A stretch of 64,000 nucleotides of DNA from Thermomonas paludicola (GTDB lineage Bacteria > Pseudomonadota > Gammaproteobacteria > Xanthomonadales > Xanthomonadaceae): contig NZ_CP093311.1 of the NCBI RefSeq assembly GCF_024498955.1, positions 2,232,001-2,296,000 on the forward strand. Reading direction: 5' to 3'. Positions 1 to 11,036 of the stretch are shown here, one piece after another (position 1 is the first letter of the stretch; each line of letters begins with the position of its first letter). Made by a program: the position numbers and the translations under genes. The notes beneath the pieces were generated by a model, which had not been told where the DNA came from, did not search any database, and saw nothing but the letters and a program-made list of their open reading frames with translations.

Positions 1-2
1 AT

Positions 3-869
3 GGCCACGACGTGCTGTGCGTGGACAACTTCTTTACAGGCAGCAAGCGCAACGTGGCGCACCTGCTGAATCACCCGCACTTCGAGCTGCTTCGCCACGA
101 CGTCACCTTCCCGCTGTACGTGGAGGTCGAGCGCATCTTCAACCTGGCCTGCCCCGCCTCGCCAGTGCACTACCAGCACGATCCGGTGCAGACCACCAAG
201 ACCAGCGTGCATGGCGCGATCAACATGCTGGGCCTGGCGAAGAGAGTCAGGGCGCGGATCCTGCAAGCGTCCACCAGCGAGGTCTATGGTGACCCCGAGA
301 TGCATCCGCAACGCGAGGATTACTGGGGTCGGGTCAACCCGATCGGCTTCCGCTCCTGCTACGACGAAGGCAAGCGCTGCGCCGAGACGCTGTTTTTCGA
401 CTACCACCGCCAGCACGACCTCGACATCAAGGTGGTGCGCATCTTCAATACCTACGGGCCGCGCATGCACCCCAACGACGGCCGCGTGGTGAGCAACTTC
501 ATCGTGCAAGCGCTTGAGGGTGAAGACATCACCATCTACGGCGACGGCAGCCAGACCCGCAGCTTTTGCTATGTGGACGACCTGATCGAAGCCTTCATGC
601 GCATGATGGAATCACCGCAAGGCTTCACCGGGCCGGTCAACATCGGCAACCCCGGCGAGTTCAGCATGCTGCAGCTGGCCGAACTGGTGCTGACGCTGGT
701 GGGCGGCAAGTCGAAGCTGGTGTTCAAGCCTTTGCCCGCCGATGACCCCCGCCAACGCAAGCCCGACATCGCGCTTGCGCAGAACCAGCTTGGCTGGCAG
801 CCCAAGGTCGCGCTGGAAGATGGCTTGAAGGAAACCATCGCCTACTTCCGCCGCACGCTGGAGGCCTGA
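3..869 (+). CDS. UDP-glucuronate decarboxylase / NAD-dependent sugar epimerase (5' end cut by window edge)
   Basis: Extended short-chain dehydrogenase/reductase that most resembles UDP-glucuronate decarboxylase (UDP-xylose synthase), which makes UDP-xylose for surface polysaccharide. The reading frame is open to the left edge: codons before the first GTG (12) read GHD, joining [10 protein letters not shown], the usual end of the second Rossmann strand in this family. The N-terminal glycine-rich NAD motif therefore lies outside the window. Visible are the catalytic YxxxK (YDEGK, about 121 codons in), the substrate-loop motif [10 protein letters not shown], and [14 protein letters not shown], all typical of this subgroup. 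The next gene, a glycosyltransferase, starts one base after the stop, so both probably belong to an LPS or exopolysaccharide operon. Family is certain; exact substrate is likely but not proven. Confidence 0.88.
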   Translation, partial: GHDVLCVDNFFTGSKRNVAHLLNHPHFELLRHDVTFPLYVEVERIFNLACPASPVHYQHDPVQTTKTSVHGAINMLGLAKRVRARILQASTSEVYGDPEMHPQREDYWGRVNPIGFRSCYDEGKRCAETLFFDYHRQHDLDIKVVRIFNTYGPRMHPNDGRVVSNFIVQALEGEDITIYGDGSQTRSFCYVDDLIEAFMRMMESPQGFTGPVNIGNPGEFSMLQLAELVLTLVGGKSKLVFKPLPADDPRQRKPDIALAQNQLGWQPKVALEDGLKETIAYFRRTLEA

Positions 870-870
870 G

Positions 871-1785
871 GTGTGCGACGCCCCCGTATTTTCAGTCGTC
901 GTCACCAACTACAACTACCGCGACTTCGTGGCGGAGGCAGTGGATGGCGCACTGGCGCAGACCCATTCGCCGCTGGAAGTGATCGTGGTGGACGACGGCT
1001 CCACTGACGGCTCGCCAGACCACCTGCGCGAACGCTATGGCAACGAGCCGCGCGTGAAGTTGCTGTGCGGCGAGAACGGCGGCCAGCTCTCCGCATTCCA
1101 ACGCGGCCTTGCCGCTGTTACCGGCGAGGTGGTGTGCTTCCTCGACGCCGACGACCGCTGGGGGCCGGACTACCTGCGCCAGATCGGCGCGGTGTTCGCA
1201 GCGCGCAAGGACATCGACTTCGTGTTTTCCGATGTGCATCTGGTGGGCAACGAGTCGGGCGTACAGGGATACGCAAAAGAGTCCACCGACCTGGGCTACA
1301 CCGTGCTCGGCACCTGGGTGCGCGCGCGCTGGTACGGCGCGCCCACTTCGGCGCTGGCGCTCCGCCGCAAGCTGGCCGAACGCGTGCTCGACGTGCCGCC
1401 GGAGTTCACCGCGAGCTGGCGCATCAGCGCCGACAATTGCTTGGTATTCGGCGCCAGCCTGCTCGGTGCCCGCAAGTATTTCCTGCCCACCGGCCAAGTC
1501 GATTACCGCATTCACGGCCGCAACGGCTGGTGGCATGACCAGGCTCGCACGCGCGAGTTCGAGGTCCAGTACCGCACGCGTTGCCTCATCAATCTCTACG
1601 CCGAGCGCATGCACCTGGATGCACACGTCCTCGATCTTGCACGCGCCGAGTTCAAAACTCGCGAACGCCCCGGTTGGGCCGAGGCGCGCCGCTACGCCGG
1701 CATCGCATTACGCAGCCCTGCACCCTGGTGGCAACGACTCGACCGTGCGCTCTCCATCCTCGGCCGCGGCCTGCGCGGGCGTTGA
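871..1785 (+). CDS. Family 2 glycosyltransferase
   Basis: A 304-residue GT-A fold glycosyltransferase (GT2), cytoplasmic, transferring a sugar from a nucleotide donor onto a growing surface glycan. The N-terminus reads FSVVVTNYNY, followed by VVDDGSTDGS (nucleotide binding) and the metal-binding FLDADD near residue 93. No membrane segment is evident, so it is not a processive polysaccharide synthase. The start is GTG at 871, one base after the stop of the decarboxylase, implying translational coupling and a shared transcript. Donor and acceptor cannot be read from the sequence. It is followed by about 200 bases without a gene and then the convergent pyruvate kinase gene. Confidence 0.88.
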   Translation: MCDAPVFSVVVTNYNYRDFVAEAVDGALAQTHSPLEVIVVDDGSTDGSPDHLRERYGNEPRVKLLCGENGGQLSAFQRGLAAVTGEVVCFLDADDRWGPDYLRQIGAVFAARKDIDFVFSDVHLVGNESGVQGYAKESTDLGYTVLGTWVRARWYGAPTSALALRRKLAERVLDVPPEFTASWRISADNCLVFGASLLGARKYFLPTGQVDYRIHGRNGWWHDQARTREFEVQYRTRCLINLYAERMHLDAHVLDLARAEFKTRERPGWAEARRYAGIALRSPAPWWQRLDRALSILGRGLRGR

Positions 1786-1992
1786 TCGCGTCATCCAAAA
1801 GGCCAACATCGCTGCATCCACTTTTGGTTGACCTGAAGCGCGTATACGCCCGCTGGCCAACATCACCGCGCGATCACTCTGCCCGTCGAGGTGGCAGATT
1901 GTCCCTGACAGCTATTCCCTGATTGCCGCCATGGCGTTTGTGCAGGCAGTGATGGCGTCGTTGGCGCTGACGGTGTGGCAGCGGGGGTTCCG

Positions 1993-3474
1993 CTACAACT
2001 CCCCCAGCCCTGCGGCGCAGCCGTCCGCGTCGATTTCCAGCAGGCGCAGGGTGTTGGTGGCGCCGCGGGTTTGCATGTGCTCGCCACTGGTGAAGATCAC
2101 GCGGTCGCCCGGGGCCAGCAGGCCGGCTTCAACCAGCAGGTGGATGCTGCCACGCGCGGCTTCGCGCGGGGTCTGCCCGCGGCTGTCGTAATCCATTGCG
2201 AACACGTCGCGCATCAGCGCCATGCGCCGGCGCGCGCCGGCATGATGCGAAAACGCGTAGATCGGCACCGAGGAACGAAAGCGCGACAGGTAACGCGCTG
2301 TGCCGCCGGATTCGGTCATCGCCACCACCGCGCGCACGCCGATGTGTTCGGACAGGAACATCGTCGCCATCGCGATGGCTTGATCGGCGCGTTCCAGCCC
2401 GCGCCTGGCCTGTTCGAAGTTGGTATCGGCCTCGAATTGCTTTTCCGCGCCCACGCAGATCCGCGCCATCGTTTCCACCGCACGCACCGGCCAGCTGCCG
2501 GCCGCGGACTCCTGAGACAACATCACCGCGTCGGTGCCGTCGATCACCGCGTTGGCAACGTCCAGCACCTCGGCGCGGGTGGGCATCGGGCTTTCCACCA
2601 TCGACTGCAACATCTGGGTGGCGGTAATGACCACTTTCTCGCGCGCCACCGCTTCGCGGATGATCTTCTTCTGCAGCCCCGGCAGCTCGGCGTCGCCGGT
2701 TTCCACGCCCAGGTCGCCACGCGCCACCATCACCACGTCGCTGGCATCGATGATCTCGGCCAGGTGGACGATCGCCTCGGCGCGCTCGATCTTGGCCACC
2801 AGCGCGGCCTTGCAGCCGTGCGCGCGCGCCACCCGGCGCGCTTCGTGCATGTCGTCGGCGTTGCGGCAGAACGACACCGCGATGAAGTCCACGTCCATGC
2901 CGGCCGCAATCGCGATCAACTCGCGGTCGCGCTCGGTGATGGCGCCCAGCGACAGTCCGCCGCCCTGCTTGTTCAGCCCCTTGCGGTTGGACAGCACGCC
3001 ATCGTTGAGCACGCGCGTGAGGATGCGCTCGCCCTCCACCGCCTCCACTTGCAATTGCACCATGCCGTCGTCCAGCAGCAGCACGTCGCCGGCAGTCACA
3101 TCGCCCGGCAACTCCAGATAGCTGACCCCCACCTGGCTGGCATCGCCGGGGGGCACATCCAGGCTGGCAACCAGGTCGAAGCGGTGGCCGGACTTCAGCG
3201 CCACCTTGCCTTCGGCAAACGTCTCGATGCGGATCTTGGGGCCCGGCAGATCGGCCAGGACGCCCACTTCACGCCCGATCTTCGCCGCCATCCTGCGCAC
3301 CGCCTCGCCGCGCGCCACCTGCGCCGCCGGATCGCCGTGCGAGAAGTTCAGCCGAACAACATCGACGCCGGCGCGCAGGATGGCTTCCAGCACGTCCGGC
3401 GGATCGGTGGCGGGCCCCAGCGTGGCGACGATGCGGGTGTGGCGGGGCAGATTCTGCGCGGCAATGGAGGTCAT
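1993..3474 (-). CDS. pyk: Pyruvate kinase
   Basis: Converts phosphoenolpyruvate and ADP to pyruvate and ATP, the last step of glycolysis. The 493-residue protein has normal length. Visible are TRIVATLGPATD at the N-terminus, RLNFSHG, the B-domain segment around DLPGPKIR, the catalytic lysine in ALVAKIERAEAI, the metal-binding MVARGDLGVE, the K+/substrate segment ITATQMLQSM, and GTDAVMLSQESAAG. The C-terminal allosteric domain is present. It lies on the minus strand 155 bases downstream of pgk. Start at ATG 3474 (MTSIAAQ) fits the family N-terminus. The sequence looks closer to the AMP-activated type II enzymes, but that assignment is tentative. Confidence 0.96.
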   Translation of the reverse strand: MTSIAAQNLPRHTRIVATLGPATDPPDVLEAILRAGVDVVRLNFSHGDPAAQVARGEAVRRMAAKIGREVGVLADLPGPKIRIETFAEGKVALKSGHRFDLVASLDVPPGDASQVGVSYLELPGDVTAGDVLLLDDGMVQLQVEAVEGERILTRVLNDGVLSNRKGLNKQGGGLSLGAITERDRELIAIAAGMDVDFIAVSFCRNADDMHEARRVARAHGCKAALVAKIERAEAIVHLAEIIDASDVVMVARGDLGVETGDAELPGLQKKIIREAVAREKVVITATQMLQSMVESPMPTRAEVLDVANAVIDGTDAVMLSQESAAGSWPVRAVETMARICVGAEKQFEADTNFEQARRGLERADQAIAMATMFLSEHIGVRAVVAMTESGGTARYLSRFRSSVPIYAFSHHAGARRRMALMRDVFAMDYDSRGQTPREAARGSIHLLVEAGLLAPGDRVIFTSGEHMQTRGATNTLRLLEIDADGCAAGLGEL

Positions 3475-3629
3475 GGAGGTCGGCTGACATCGTTGTCAAA
3501 AATGTTCCTCCACGCTAGCACAGACCCGTGCGACGCGGCCACGCGCCGCACGGATGCAAACGACTTCAGTCGCCGCGATATCCCGCAGGCATCGCAGTGC
3601 AGGCGGCGAGACGCCCGATGGACTTGCCC

Positions 3630-4808
3630 TCAGCAGGCGCGCGCCTCCAGCGCCGCCACCGCCGGCAGGGTCTTGCCCTCCAGGAATTCCAGGAACGCGC
3701 CGCCGCCGGTGGAAATGTAGGACACCTCGCCGGCGATGCCGAACTTGTCCACCGCCGCCAGGGTGTCGCCGCCACCCGCAATCGAGAACGCGGGAGACGC
3801 AGCGATGGCGCGCGCCACCGCTTCGGTGCCGGCGGCGAAGGCGGCGAATTCGAACACGCCCACCGGGCCATTCCAGACCACGGTGCCGGCCTTGGCGATC
3901 CTTGCGGCATAGAGGGCCGCGGTCTGCGGGCCGATGTCGAGGATCATGTCGTCTTCGCCGACCGCGTCCACCGCCTTGACCGTGGCCGGCGCATCGGCGG
4001 CGAATGCCGGCGCCACCACCACGTCCAACGGCAACGGGATTTCGGCGTTGCGCGCCCTGGCATCGGCCATGATCTGGCGCGCGGTATCCAGCAGGTCCAT
4101 TTCCACCAGTGACTTGCCCACGCCGTGCCCAAGTGCGGCGATGAAGGTATTGGCAATGCCGCCGCCGACGATCAGCTGATCGACCTTGCCGACCAGCGAC
4201 GCCAGCAATTCCAGTTTGGTGCTGACCTTGCTGCCGGCCACGATGGCCAACAGCGGCCGCGCCGGACGGGCCAGCGCCTTGTGCAGGGCATCGAGCTCGG
4301 CCATCAGCAGCGGCCCGCCGCAGGCCACCGGGGCGAAGCGGATCGCGCCGTGGGTGGACGCTTGCGCGCGATGCGCGGTGCCGAATGCATCCATCACGAA
4401 GACATCGCACAAGGCGGCGTACTTCTTCGACAGCGCCTCGTCGTCGGCTTTTTCACCGACATTCATGCGGCAGTTCTCCAACAGCACCACTTGCCCGGGC
4501 TGCACCGCTACGCCGTCCACCCAGTCTTTCTGCAGCGGCACGTCCATCCCCAACAACTGCGACAGCCGCGCGGCCACCGGCGCCAGCGAATCCGCCTCGC
4601 TCCATGTGCCTTCCTTGGGCCGGCCGAGATGCGAGGCCACCAGCACTGCCGCGCCTTTCTGCAGCGCCTGCGTCAAGGTGGGAAGCGACGCCAGGATGCG
4701 CTGCTCGGAGGTGATGTGACCATGCGCGTCGATGGGCACGTTGAGGTCTTGGCGAATCAGGACCCGCTTGCCGGCCAGGTCGAGGTCGGACATGCGCAGG
4801 ATCGTCAT
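3630..4808 (-). CDS. pgk: Phosphoglycerate kinase
   Basis: Transfers phosphate from 1,3-bisphosphoglycerate to ADP in glycolysis (reverse in gluconeogenesis). The 392-residue cytosolic protein has the expected two-lobe layout: the N-lobe contains [11 protein letters not shown] and [11 protein letters not shown] (3-phosphoglycerate binding); the C-lobe contains the nucleotide-binding [11 protein letters not shown] and the C-terminal GGGDTLAAV and [14 protein letters not shown]. Start at ATG 4808 ([10 protein letters not shown]) fits the family. It precedes pyk on the same strand; gap lies 2.3 kb further upstream, separated by a diguanylate cyclase and an oppositely oriented ferredoxin gene, so the usual gap-pgk-pyk block is interrupted here. 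Confidence 0.97.
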   Translation of the reverse strand: MTILRMSDLDLAGKRVLIRQDLNVPIDAHGHITSEQRILASLPTLTQALQKGAAVLVASHLGRPKEGTWSEADSLAPVAARLSQLLGMDVPLQKDWVDGVAVQPGQVVLLENCRMNVGEKADDEALSKKYAALCDVFVMDAFGTAHRAQASTHGAIRFAPVACGGPLLMAELDALHKALARPARPLLAIVAGSKVSTKLELLASLVGKVDQLIVGGGIANTFIAALGHGVGKSLVEMDLLDTARQIMADARARNAEIPLPLDVVVAPAFAADAPATVKAVDAVGEDDMILDIGPQTAALYAARIAKAGTVVWNGPVGVFEFAAFAAGTEAVARAIAASPAFSIAGGGDTLAAVDKFGIAGEVSYISTGGGAFLEFLEGKTLPAVAALEARAC

Positions 4809-4871
4809 GGCAGTGCATCCGTTGTCAGGAAAGCCGTCATTGTCGCGTCGCGCCGTGCGGCGTTCAAATCC

Positions 4872-6551
4872 TCAATGACCCACCTGGTTGCGACCCGCGA
4901 CCTTGGCCCGATACAACGCGGCATCGGCGCGCCTGAGCACGTCTTCCACCCCGATATCACCAGGCGCCATCGCCGCCACACCCACGCTGACGGTCAGCCT
5001 GCCGTGCGGCGAATCGGTGTGGGCAATGTCGGCATCGCGCACGCGCTGGCAGATGCGCTCTCCCACCTGCAGTGCCTGCTCAAACGAACTGCCGGGCAGG
5101 AACACGGTGAATTCCTCGCCACCTGGGCGCGCCAGCACATCATCCTTGTGCAGCAGCGCACTGCGCACGGCCCCGGCAAACCGGCGCAGCGCGCCATCGC
5201 CTTCGGCATGGCCATAGAGGTCGTTGTAGCGCTTGAAGAAGTCGATATCGAGCGCCAATACCGCAAGCGGCCTGCCGGTCTCGCTTGCCTCGCGCCACAA
5301 CTGCGTGCCTGTTTCATGGAAACCCCGGTAATTCAGGCTACCGGTCAGTCCGTCGGTCCGGCTGAGGCGATCCAGCTCACTCACCGCGCGCCGCAGTTCG
5401 CGGGTGCGCTCGGCGATGACCTCGTCACGTTCGTCCAGCACATGCCGAAGCTCGTCGAACGCCGTATTCATGCGTTCGCCAAGGTCGCCGATCCCGGCCA
5501 CCAGCGGCGCCAACTCGTCGGGTATCTCCCCGCTCGTTGTCGCCCCCATCCTGCCGCCAAGCGCATAGCCGCGCAGGCTGGCCAGCAGGTAACCGATGCT
5601 GTCGCGAAGCAATTTGCGCTGCCGCCAGAGCGCCCCGGCAACGCCGAGGAAGGTGAGGCCCAGCAGTGCTGCAAGCAGCAGCAGGCGCGGCAGCAACGGC
5701 GCCAGCAGGATGTCGCGCGGTGCCACCAGCACCAGCGTCCAGCCATTGCGCATGGCTACCGCCTCGACGTAGGCGCTTCCCCCATCGCGCAGCAAACCTT
5801 CCCGCAGCACAACGCTGCCCGGATGGTCGGCGGTCACGGCCGACTGGCGGATCTCTGCGCCAACGCGACCGGCCTCCTGCAGCGCTTCCCAACGCAGCCG
5901 GTGGCTGGCGAATACCACGCGGTTGCTGCGGTCGAGCAGAAGCAGCTCGAAGTTGCGCCGCGCCAAGCTGGCGGCACTCAACCGGGCAAAGCTCTCCACC
6001 GGGATCGCCGCCTGCAGCGCGCCTTCGAACTGGCGCTCGCGCAACACCGGCGCAGACACGGTGACCACGATCTCGTCCCCGTACGCCACGTTGCGTTCGA
6101 CGTCGGACACGAACGCCCGGAACTGCGAGTGCGCGGCCTTGAACCAGTCCTCATCGGCCACGCCACCGATTTGGGTCGGCAGCACGCGGCCGCGGGTATC
6201 GCGCGTGGCAATGATCGTCCCCTGCGCATCCACGAGCAGCGCGCGCAGCATCGACGGATAGATGTAGAGCAGCCGCGCAAGCGCTTCGCCATGCATCTCC
6301 CGCTCTGCCGACACCTGCTCAGCCAGCAGGCGCACGCCCGCCTGCTGCCCCTCCAGGAAGTCATCCACGAAGCTGGCCTGCAGGCGGGCGTTGGAATCCA
6401 TCCGCTGCATCAGCTCAAGGTGATCGCGCTGCCACTGGCTCCACAACAATGCCACGCTGAACAACAGCACCGGCAACAGCGCGGCGACCACCATGCCCTG
6501 GGCAAGGCGGCGGCGCAGGCTCCAGGTCGTGACCACCGGACGTTCGCTCAT
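4872..6551 (-). CDS. Membrane diguanylate cyclase with periplasmic sensor domain and GGEEF domain
   Basis: Predicted to make cyclic di-GMP from two GTP. Order: short basic N-terminus, first membrane segment (about 17-38), a periplasmic sensor of roughly 240 residues that resembles a Cache domain, second membrane segment (about 280-305), a HAMP-like or coiled-coil linker (ERTRELRRAVSELDRLSRTDGLTGS), then a GGDEF domain. The active-site motif is GGEEF in LARPGGEEFTVFLPG, a functional variant. The RxxD product-inhibition site, expected five residues before the motif, reads HKDD, so feedback inhibition by c-di-GMP is probably absent. A GTG at 6557 could also start it; ATG 6551 is preferred because AAGG lies six bases upstream. 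The ligand is unknown. Confidence 0.92.
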   Translation of the reverse strand: MSERPVVTTWSLRRRLAQGMVVAALLPVLLFSVALLWSQWQRDHLELMQRMDSNARLQASFVDDFLEGQQAGVRLLAEQVSAEREMHGEALARLLYIYPSMLRALLVDAQGTIIATRDTRGRVLPTQIGGVADEDWFKAAHSQFRAFVSDVERNVAYGDEIVVTVSAPVLRERQFEGALQAAIPVESFARLSAASLARRNFELLLLDRSNRVVFASHRLRWEALQEAGRVGAEIRQSAVTADHPGSVVLREGLLRDGGSAYVEAVAMRNGWTLVLVAPRDILLAPLLPRLLLLAALLGLTFLGVAGALWRQRKLLRDSIGYLLASLRGYALGGRMGATTSGEIPDELAPLVAGIGDLGERMNTAFDELRHVLDERDEVIAERTRELRRAVSELDRLSRTDGLTGSLNYRGFHETGTQLWREASETGRPLAVLALDIDFFKRYNDLYGHAEGDGALRRFAGAVRSALLHKDDVLARPGGEEFTVFLPGSSFEQALQVGERICQRVRDADIAHTDSPHGRLTVSVGVAAMAPGDIGVEDVLRRADAALYRAKVAGRNQVGH

Positions 6552-6701
6552 GGGCACCTTCTACCACGCGCCCCGCGAAAGTGCAGGCAAGCCGCGCAGC
6601 GGCAGCGCGACAGGCGCATGGCCCTTCCCGGCACCGCCTTGACCTGAGTCAGCGCATCATCAGGCGTTGCGCCAGCACACTTAGAGACCCGCGTTACGCC
6701 C

Positions 6702-7028
6702 ATGACTCACGTCGTCACCGAAAACTGCATCAACTGCAAGCACACCGATTGCGTGGAAGTGTGTCCGGTGGACTGCTTTCACGAAGGCCCCAACTTCCTG
6801 GTCATCGATCCGGAAAGCTGCATCGACTGCACGCTGTGCGTGGATGAATGCCCGGTTGGCGCGATCTTCCCGGAGGACGACGTGCCGTCGGGACAGGAGC
6901 ACTTCCTGGCACTGAACGCCGAGCTGGCGCAGGTCTGGCCGGTGCTGGCCTACAAGAAGCCCTCGCTTCCCGACGCCGATGCGTGGGACGGCGTGCCGGA
7001 CAAGCTGCCGTTGTTGAAGCGCGAATGA
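6702..7028 (+). CDS. fdxA: 7Fe-8S ferredoxin FdxA
   Basis: Small cytosolic electron carrier of the Azotobacter ferredoxin I type. The 108-residue protein starts MTHVVTENC; its first cysteine set (C9, C12, C16, C20, C24) and the second set in [14 protein letters not shown] match the family pattern that holds one [3Fe-4S] and one [4Fe-4S] cluster. The stretch [17 protein letters not shown] is nearly invariant in FdxA. It is transcribed alone on the plus strand between a diguanylate cyclase gene (divergent) and gap (convergent), and a hairpin follows it. Its physiological partner cannot be inferred from neighbours. Confidence 0.96.
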   Translation: MTHVVTENCINCKHTDCVEVCPVDCFHEGPNFLVIDPESCIDCTLCVDECPVGAIFPEDDVPSGQEHFLALNAELAQVWPVLAYKKPSLPDADAWDGVPDKLPLLKRE

Positions 7029-7051
7029 GGCGGCATTGCCGCTGAAAACAG

Positions 7052-7076
7052 GAAGCCCCGCGCAAGGCGGGGCTTC
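7052..7076. terminator. Hairpin between convergent fdxA and gap
   Basis: A perfect 10-bp stem (7052-7061 pairs with 7067-7076, GC-rich core) with a five-base loop lies 24 bases after the fdxA stop and 23 bases after the gap stop. Read on the minus strand it is followed by CTGTTTTC, so it would serve best as an intrinsic terminator for gap, and it may also halt fdxA transcription. Confidence 0.7.
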
Positions 7077-7098
7077 GCTGCACCAAGCCGACGGCGGC

Positions 7099-9079
<1,981 letters not shown>

Positions 9080-9085
9080 ATCACG

Positions 9086-9250
9086 TCAATCCACGGCCTG
9101 GCCCGACACCACCAGCGGCCGGCCGTTGACCTGGCTGAACGTGAAGCGGTATTCCTGAGTGAACGGCAGCGCCTCGACGCGGCTGCCGGCCACCGCGGAC
9201 AGCAGCACCACTACACCTGCGGGCGCCACGCCCCTCAACCGGACCGGCAT
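9086..9250 (-). CDS. Small hypothetical protein coupled to the M56-TonB gene
   Basis: A 54-residue reading frame whose ATG (9250) begins two bases after the stop of the M56 gene, an arrangement that suggests translational coupling. It reads MPVRLRGVAPAGVVVLLSAV and ends with RFTFSQVNGRPLVVSGQAVD, alternating hydrophobic and polar residues like beta-strands. It has no clear signal peptide and no motif I recognise. It could be a real small protein, or the remnant of a longer C-terminal domain cut off from its neighbour. Because it is short and GC-rich it could also be chance; nothing else occupies this stretch. Confidence 0.4.
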   Translation of the reverse strand: MPVRLRGVAPAGVVVLLSAVAGSRVEALPFTQEYRFTFSQVNGRPLVVSGQAVD

Positions 9251-9252
9251 GC

Positions 9253-10578
9253 TCAACCCGCCTGCTGCGTCGATTCGTTCTGCACGAACTCCACCGGCAC
9301 CCGCACCTTGCCTGCCACCGGACGCCCCTGCTTCATTGCCGGATTGAACCGCCATTTCGCCGCAGCATCCATTGCAGCGCCGTCAAGCCGTGCGTCGCCG
9401 GAGGATCGCTCGACTTTCGAGCCAATCACCCCGCCGTGCGCATCGATATCCACGACAAGGATCACCACCCCCGTCTTGCCCTCCTTCATCGCATCGGCCG
9501 GGTAGCGTGGCGGGTTCGCCTGCCGGGACGCGTCATTGACCATCCCGTGCTGCAGGTTCACAGGCATCGGCGCGGCAGGAGGCGGCGGCGGTGGCGGCGG
9601 AAGGTCAGCAGCCGACATCGGCGGCACGGGTGGCACAGGGGGTGCAGGCGGAACCGGCGGCGCAGTCGGCGGTGCCGGCAGGATGCCAGGTTGTGCGGCC
9701 CAGACCGCAAACGCAGTGCCACATCCCAGCAAGGCGATCAGTGCGACACCCGCAACGCGGCGTGGCAACGGAGGGTTTGAATGGCGAAGCATGGCGATTC
9801 TCTCCTTGAGCGGATGGCTGAAGCCGAAGTGGCAGCCGATGGGCGCAAGCTGCGCCACCAGCTGGGTTTGCAACAACACCTCGCCATACGCGCGGCGGGT
9901 TTCCGGATAGCGCACGATCACGCATTCATCGCAAGCCAATTCCTGGTCTTGATGAAAGGGGCGTGCCGCCAGATGCAGCAGTGGGTTGAACCAGAACACG
10001 CAACGCAGGGTCGCCAGCAGCGCATTGGCCCAGTGATCGCCGCGACGGATGTGCGCGTGCTCGTGGGCCAGGATCAGCATCCGCTGCGTTGCGCTGAAAC
10101 GCGTCGCGAAATCGCAGGGCATGATCACTTGCGGCCGCAACAACCCCACGGTAGCGGGGAGGCCAAGCTGCGACTGCGCGACATGGAGTCCGTGTTCTGC
10201 GCGCAAGCGCCCAAGACTGCGCCGAAACCGCCATTGCGCATGCACCATTGCGAGCAGCAGCAAGCCACCACCGAGCAGCCATGCGCCTATCAGCCAGATC
10301 GCCGGAGCGTTGCCAGGCTGCACGGGCATTGCAACTCCGTTGGCGTGCATTGGCGCTGCCAACCCGCGCAACAGCGGCACGCTCGCCGTGGTGTCCATTG
10401 CTGCCGCCGGCAGCAGCGTCGTCAGCGTGGCAATCGGCACCAGCATCCATGCGCAATAGGCCACGTTCGCACCAAATGCACGCCGCAGCGGGTGCCGCAG
10501 CGCCAGCACCAGCACGATCGCGGCGGTGCCGGCCAGGACGGCCTCGATCAAGCCCTGCAACACTTCATGACTGGTCAT
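9253..10578 (-). CDS. BlaR1-type M56 metallopeptidase fused to a TonB C-terminal domain
   Basis: Integral membrane zinc peptidase of the BlaR1/MecR1 family, expected to sense an envelope signal and inactivate the BlaI repressor encoded just upstream. Order in the 441-residue protein: transmembrane helices near residues 10-50 and 95-115; the zinc motif HEHAH in ILAHEHAHIRRGDHW (gluzincin HExxH); a further helix near 290 (ALIALLGCGTAFAVWAA); a proline-rich linker; then a TonB_C domain (PPRYPADAMKEGKTGVV, AAKWRFNPAMKQGRP). No penicillin-binding sensor domain is present. Start ATG 10578 (MTSHEV) overlaps the blaI-like stop by 14 bases, indicating one operon. Confidence 0.88.
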   Translation of the reverse strand: MTSHEVLQGLIEAVLAGTAAIVLVLALRHPLRRAFGANVAYCAWMLVPIATLTTLLPAAAMDTTASVPLLRGLAAPMHANGVAMPVQPGNAPAIWLIGAWLLGGGLLLLAMVHAQWRFRRSLGRLRAEHGLHVAQSQLGLPATVGLLRPQVIMPCDFATRFSATQRMLILAHEHAHIRRGDHWANALLATLRCVFWFNPLLHLAARPFHQDQELACDECVIVRYPETRRAYGEVLLQTQLVAQLAPIGCHFGFSHPLKERIAMLRHSNPPLPRRVAGVALIALLGCGTAFAVWAAQPGILPAPPTAPPVPPAPPVPPVPPMSAADLPPPPPPPPAAPMPVNLQHGMVNDASRQANPPRYPADAMKEGKTGVVILVVDIDAHGGVIGSKVERSSGDARLDGAAMDAAAKWRFNPAMKQGRPVAGKVRVPVEFVQNESTQQAG

Positions 10579-10936
10579 CGTCCATTCCCTCAAGCAGCGT
10601 GCGCAGCTCTGCGATGTCTTTCTTGCTCAACTTCCGATGCGCACTGAAATGTGCCACCAGCGGCGCAACGCGGCCATCGAACAGCCGCTTTAACAGCCCC
10701 GTGCTTTCTTCCAGCACCCAGTCTTCGCGCTTGATCAGGGGCGAATACAGATAACGGCGGCCGTCGCGCGCGGCGGAAATCGCCCCCTTGTTGAGCAGCC
10801 GATTGAGCAGGGTCTTGATCGTCGCTTCCTGCCAATCACGCTGATTGGCCAGCGCTGCCACCACCTCATCCGCACCCAGCGGATGACTGCGCCAGAGCAC
10901 GTCCAGGACCACCGATTCCGCTTCACTGACCTGCAT
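10565..10936 (-). CDS. BlaI/MecI/CopY-family transcriptional repressor
   Basis: A 123-residue winged-helix repressor. MQVSEAESVVLDVLWRSHPL and VVAALANQRDWQEATIKTLLNRLLNKG match the BlaI helix-turn-helix (EATVKTLLNRLxxKGxL), and the C-terminal dimerisation helices follow (FSAHRKLSKKDIAELRTLLE). It probably represses its own operon with the downstream M56 peptidase and is cleaved or inactivated when the peptidase is activated. Two dyads resembling BlaI operators lie immediately upstream. No beta-lactamase gene is adjacent, so the regulon is unknown. Confidence 0.92.
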   Translation of the reverse strand: MQVSEAESVVLDVLWRSHPLGADEVVAALANQRDWQEATIKTLLNRLLNKGAISAARDGRRYLYSPLIKREDWVLEESTGLLKRLFDGRVAPLVAHFSAHRKLSKKDIAELRTLLEGMDDDQS

Positions 10937-10939
10937 TGT

Positions 10940-10989
10940 TTACACCTGTAATTTTTATTGACGATTACACGCGTAATTTGCGTTGTCAA
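10940..10989 (-). promoter_or_regulatory. Promoter and twin operator dyads of the BlaI-M56 operon
   Basis: Two palindromes precede the repressor gene: TTACACCTGTAA at 10940-10951 and ATTACACGCGTAAT at 10964-10977. Both fit the TACA-n2-4-TGTA style of BlaI operators. A perfect minus-strand -35 box, TTGACA, lies at 10984-10989; a plausible -10 (TAATCG) follows 16 bases later at 10962-10967, inside the second dyad. Repressor bound there would block RNA polymerase, giving autoregulation. Sequence is seen; function is inferred. Confidence 0.7.
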
Positions 10990-11036
10990 GCCCCCGCGCC
11001 ACGCCCGCGTTTGCAGGCAAGCATCACTACGGGGCG

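Noticed and set aside
1786..1992. Short frames between the glycosyltransferase and pyruvate kinase genes
   Set aside because: No ribosome sites, no homology-like sequence; nothing supportable was seen in this 207-base gap.
4125..6647. Plus-strand open frame of 840 codons
   Set aside because: Antisense to pgk and the diguanylate cyclase; low-complexity His/Arg/Gln composition and no ribosome site.
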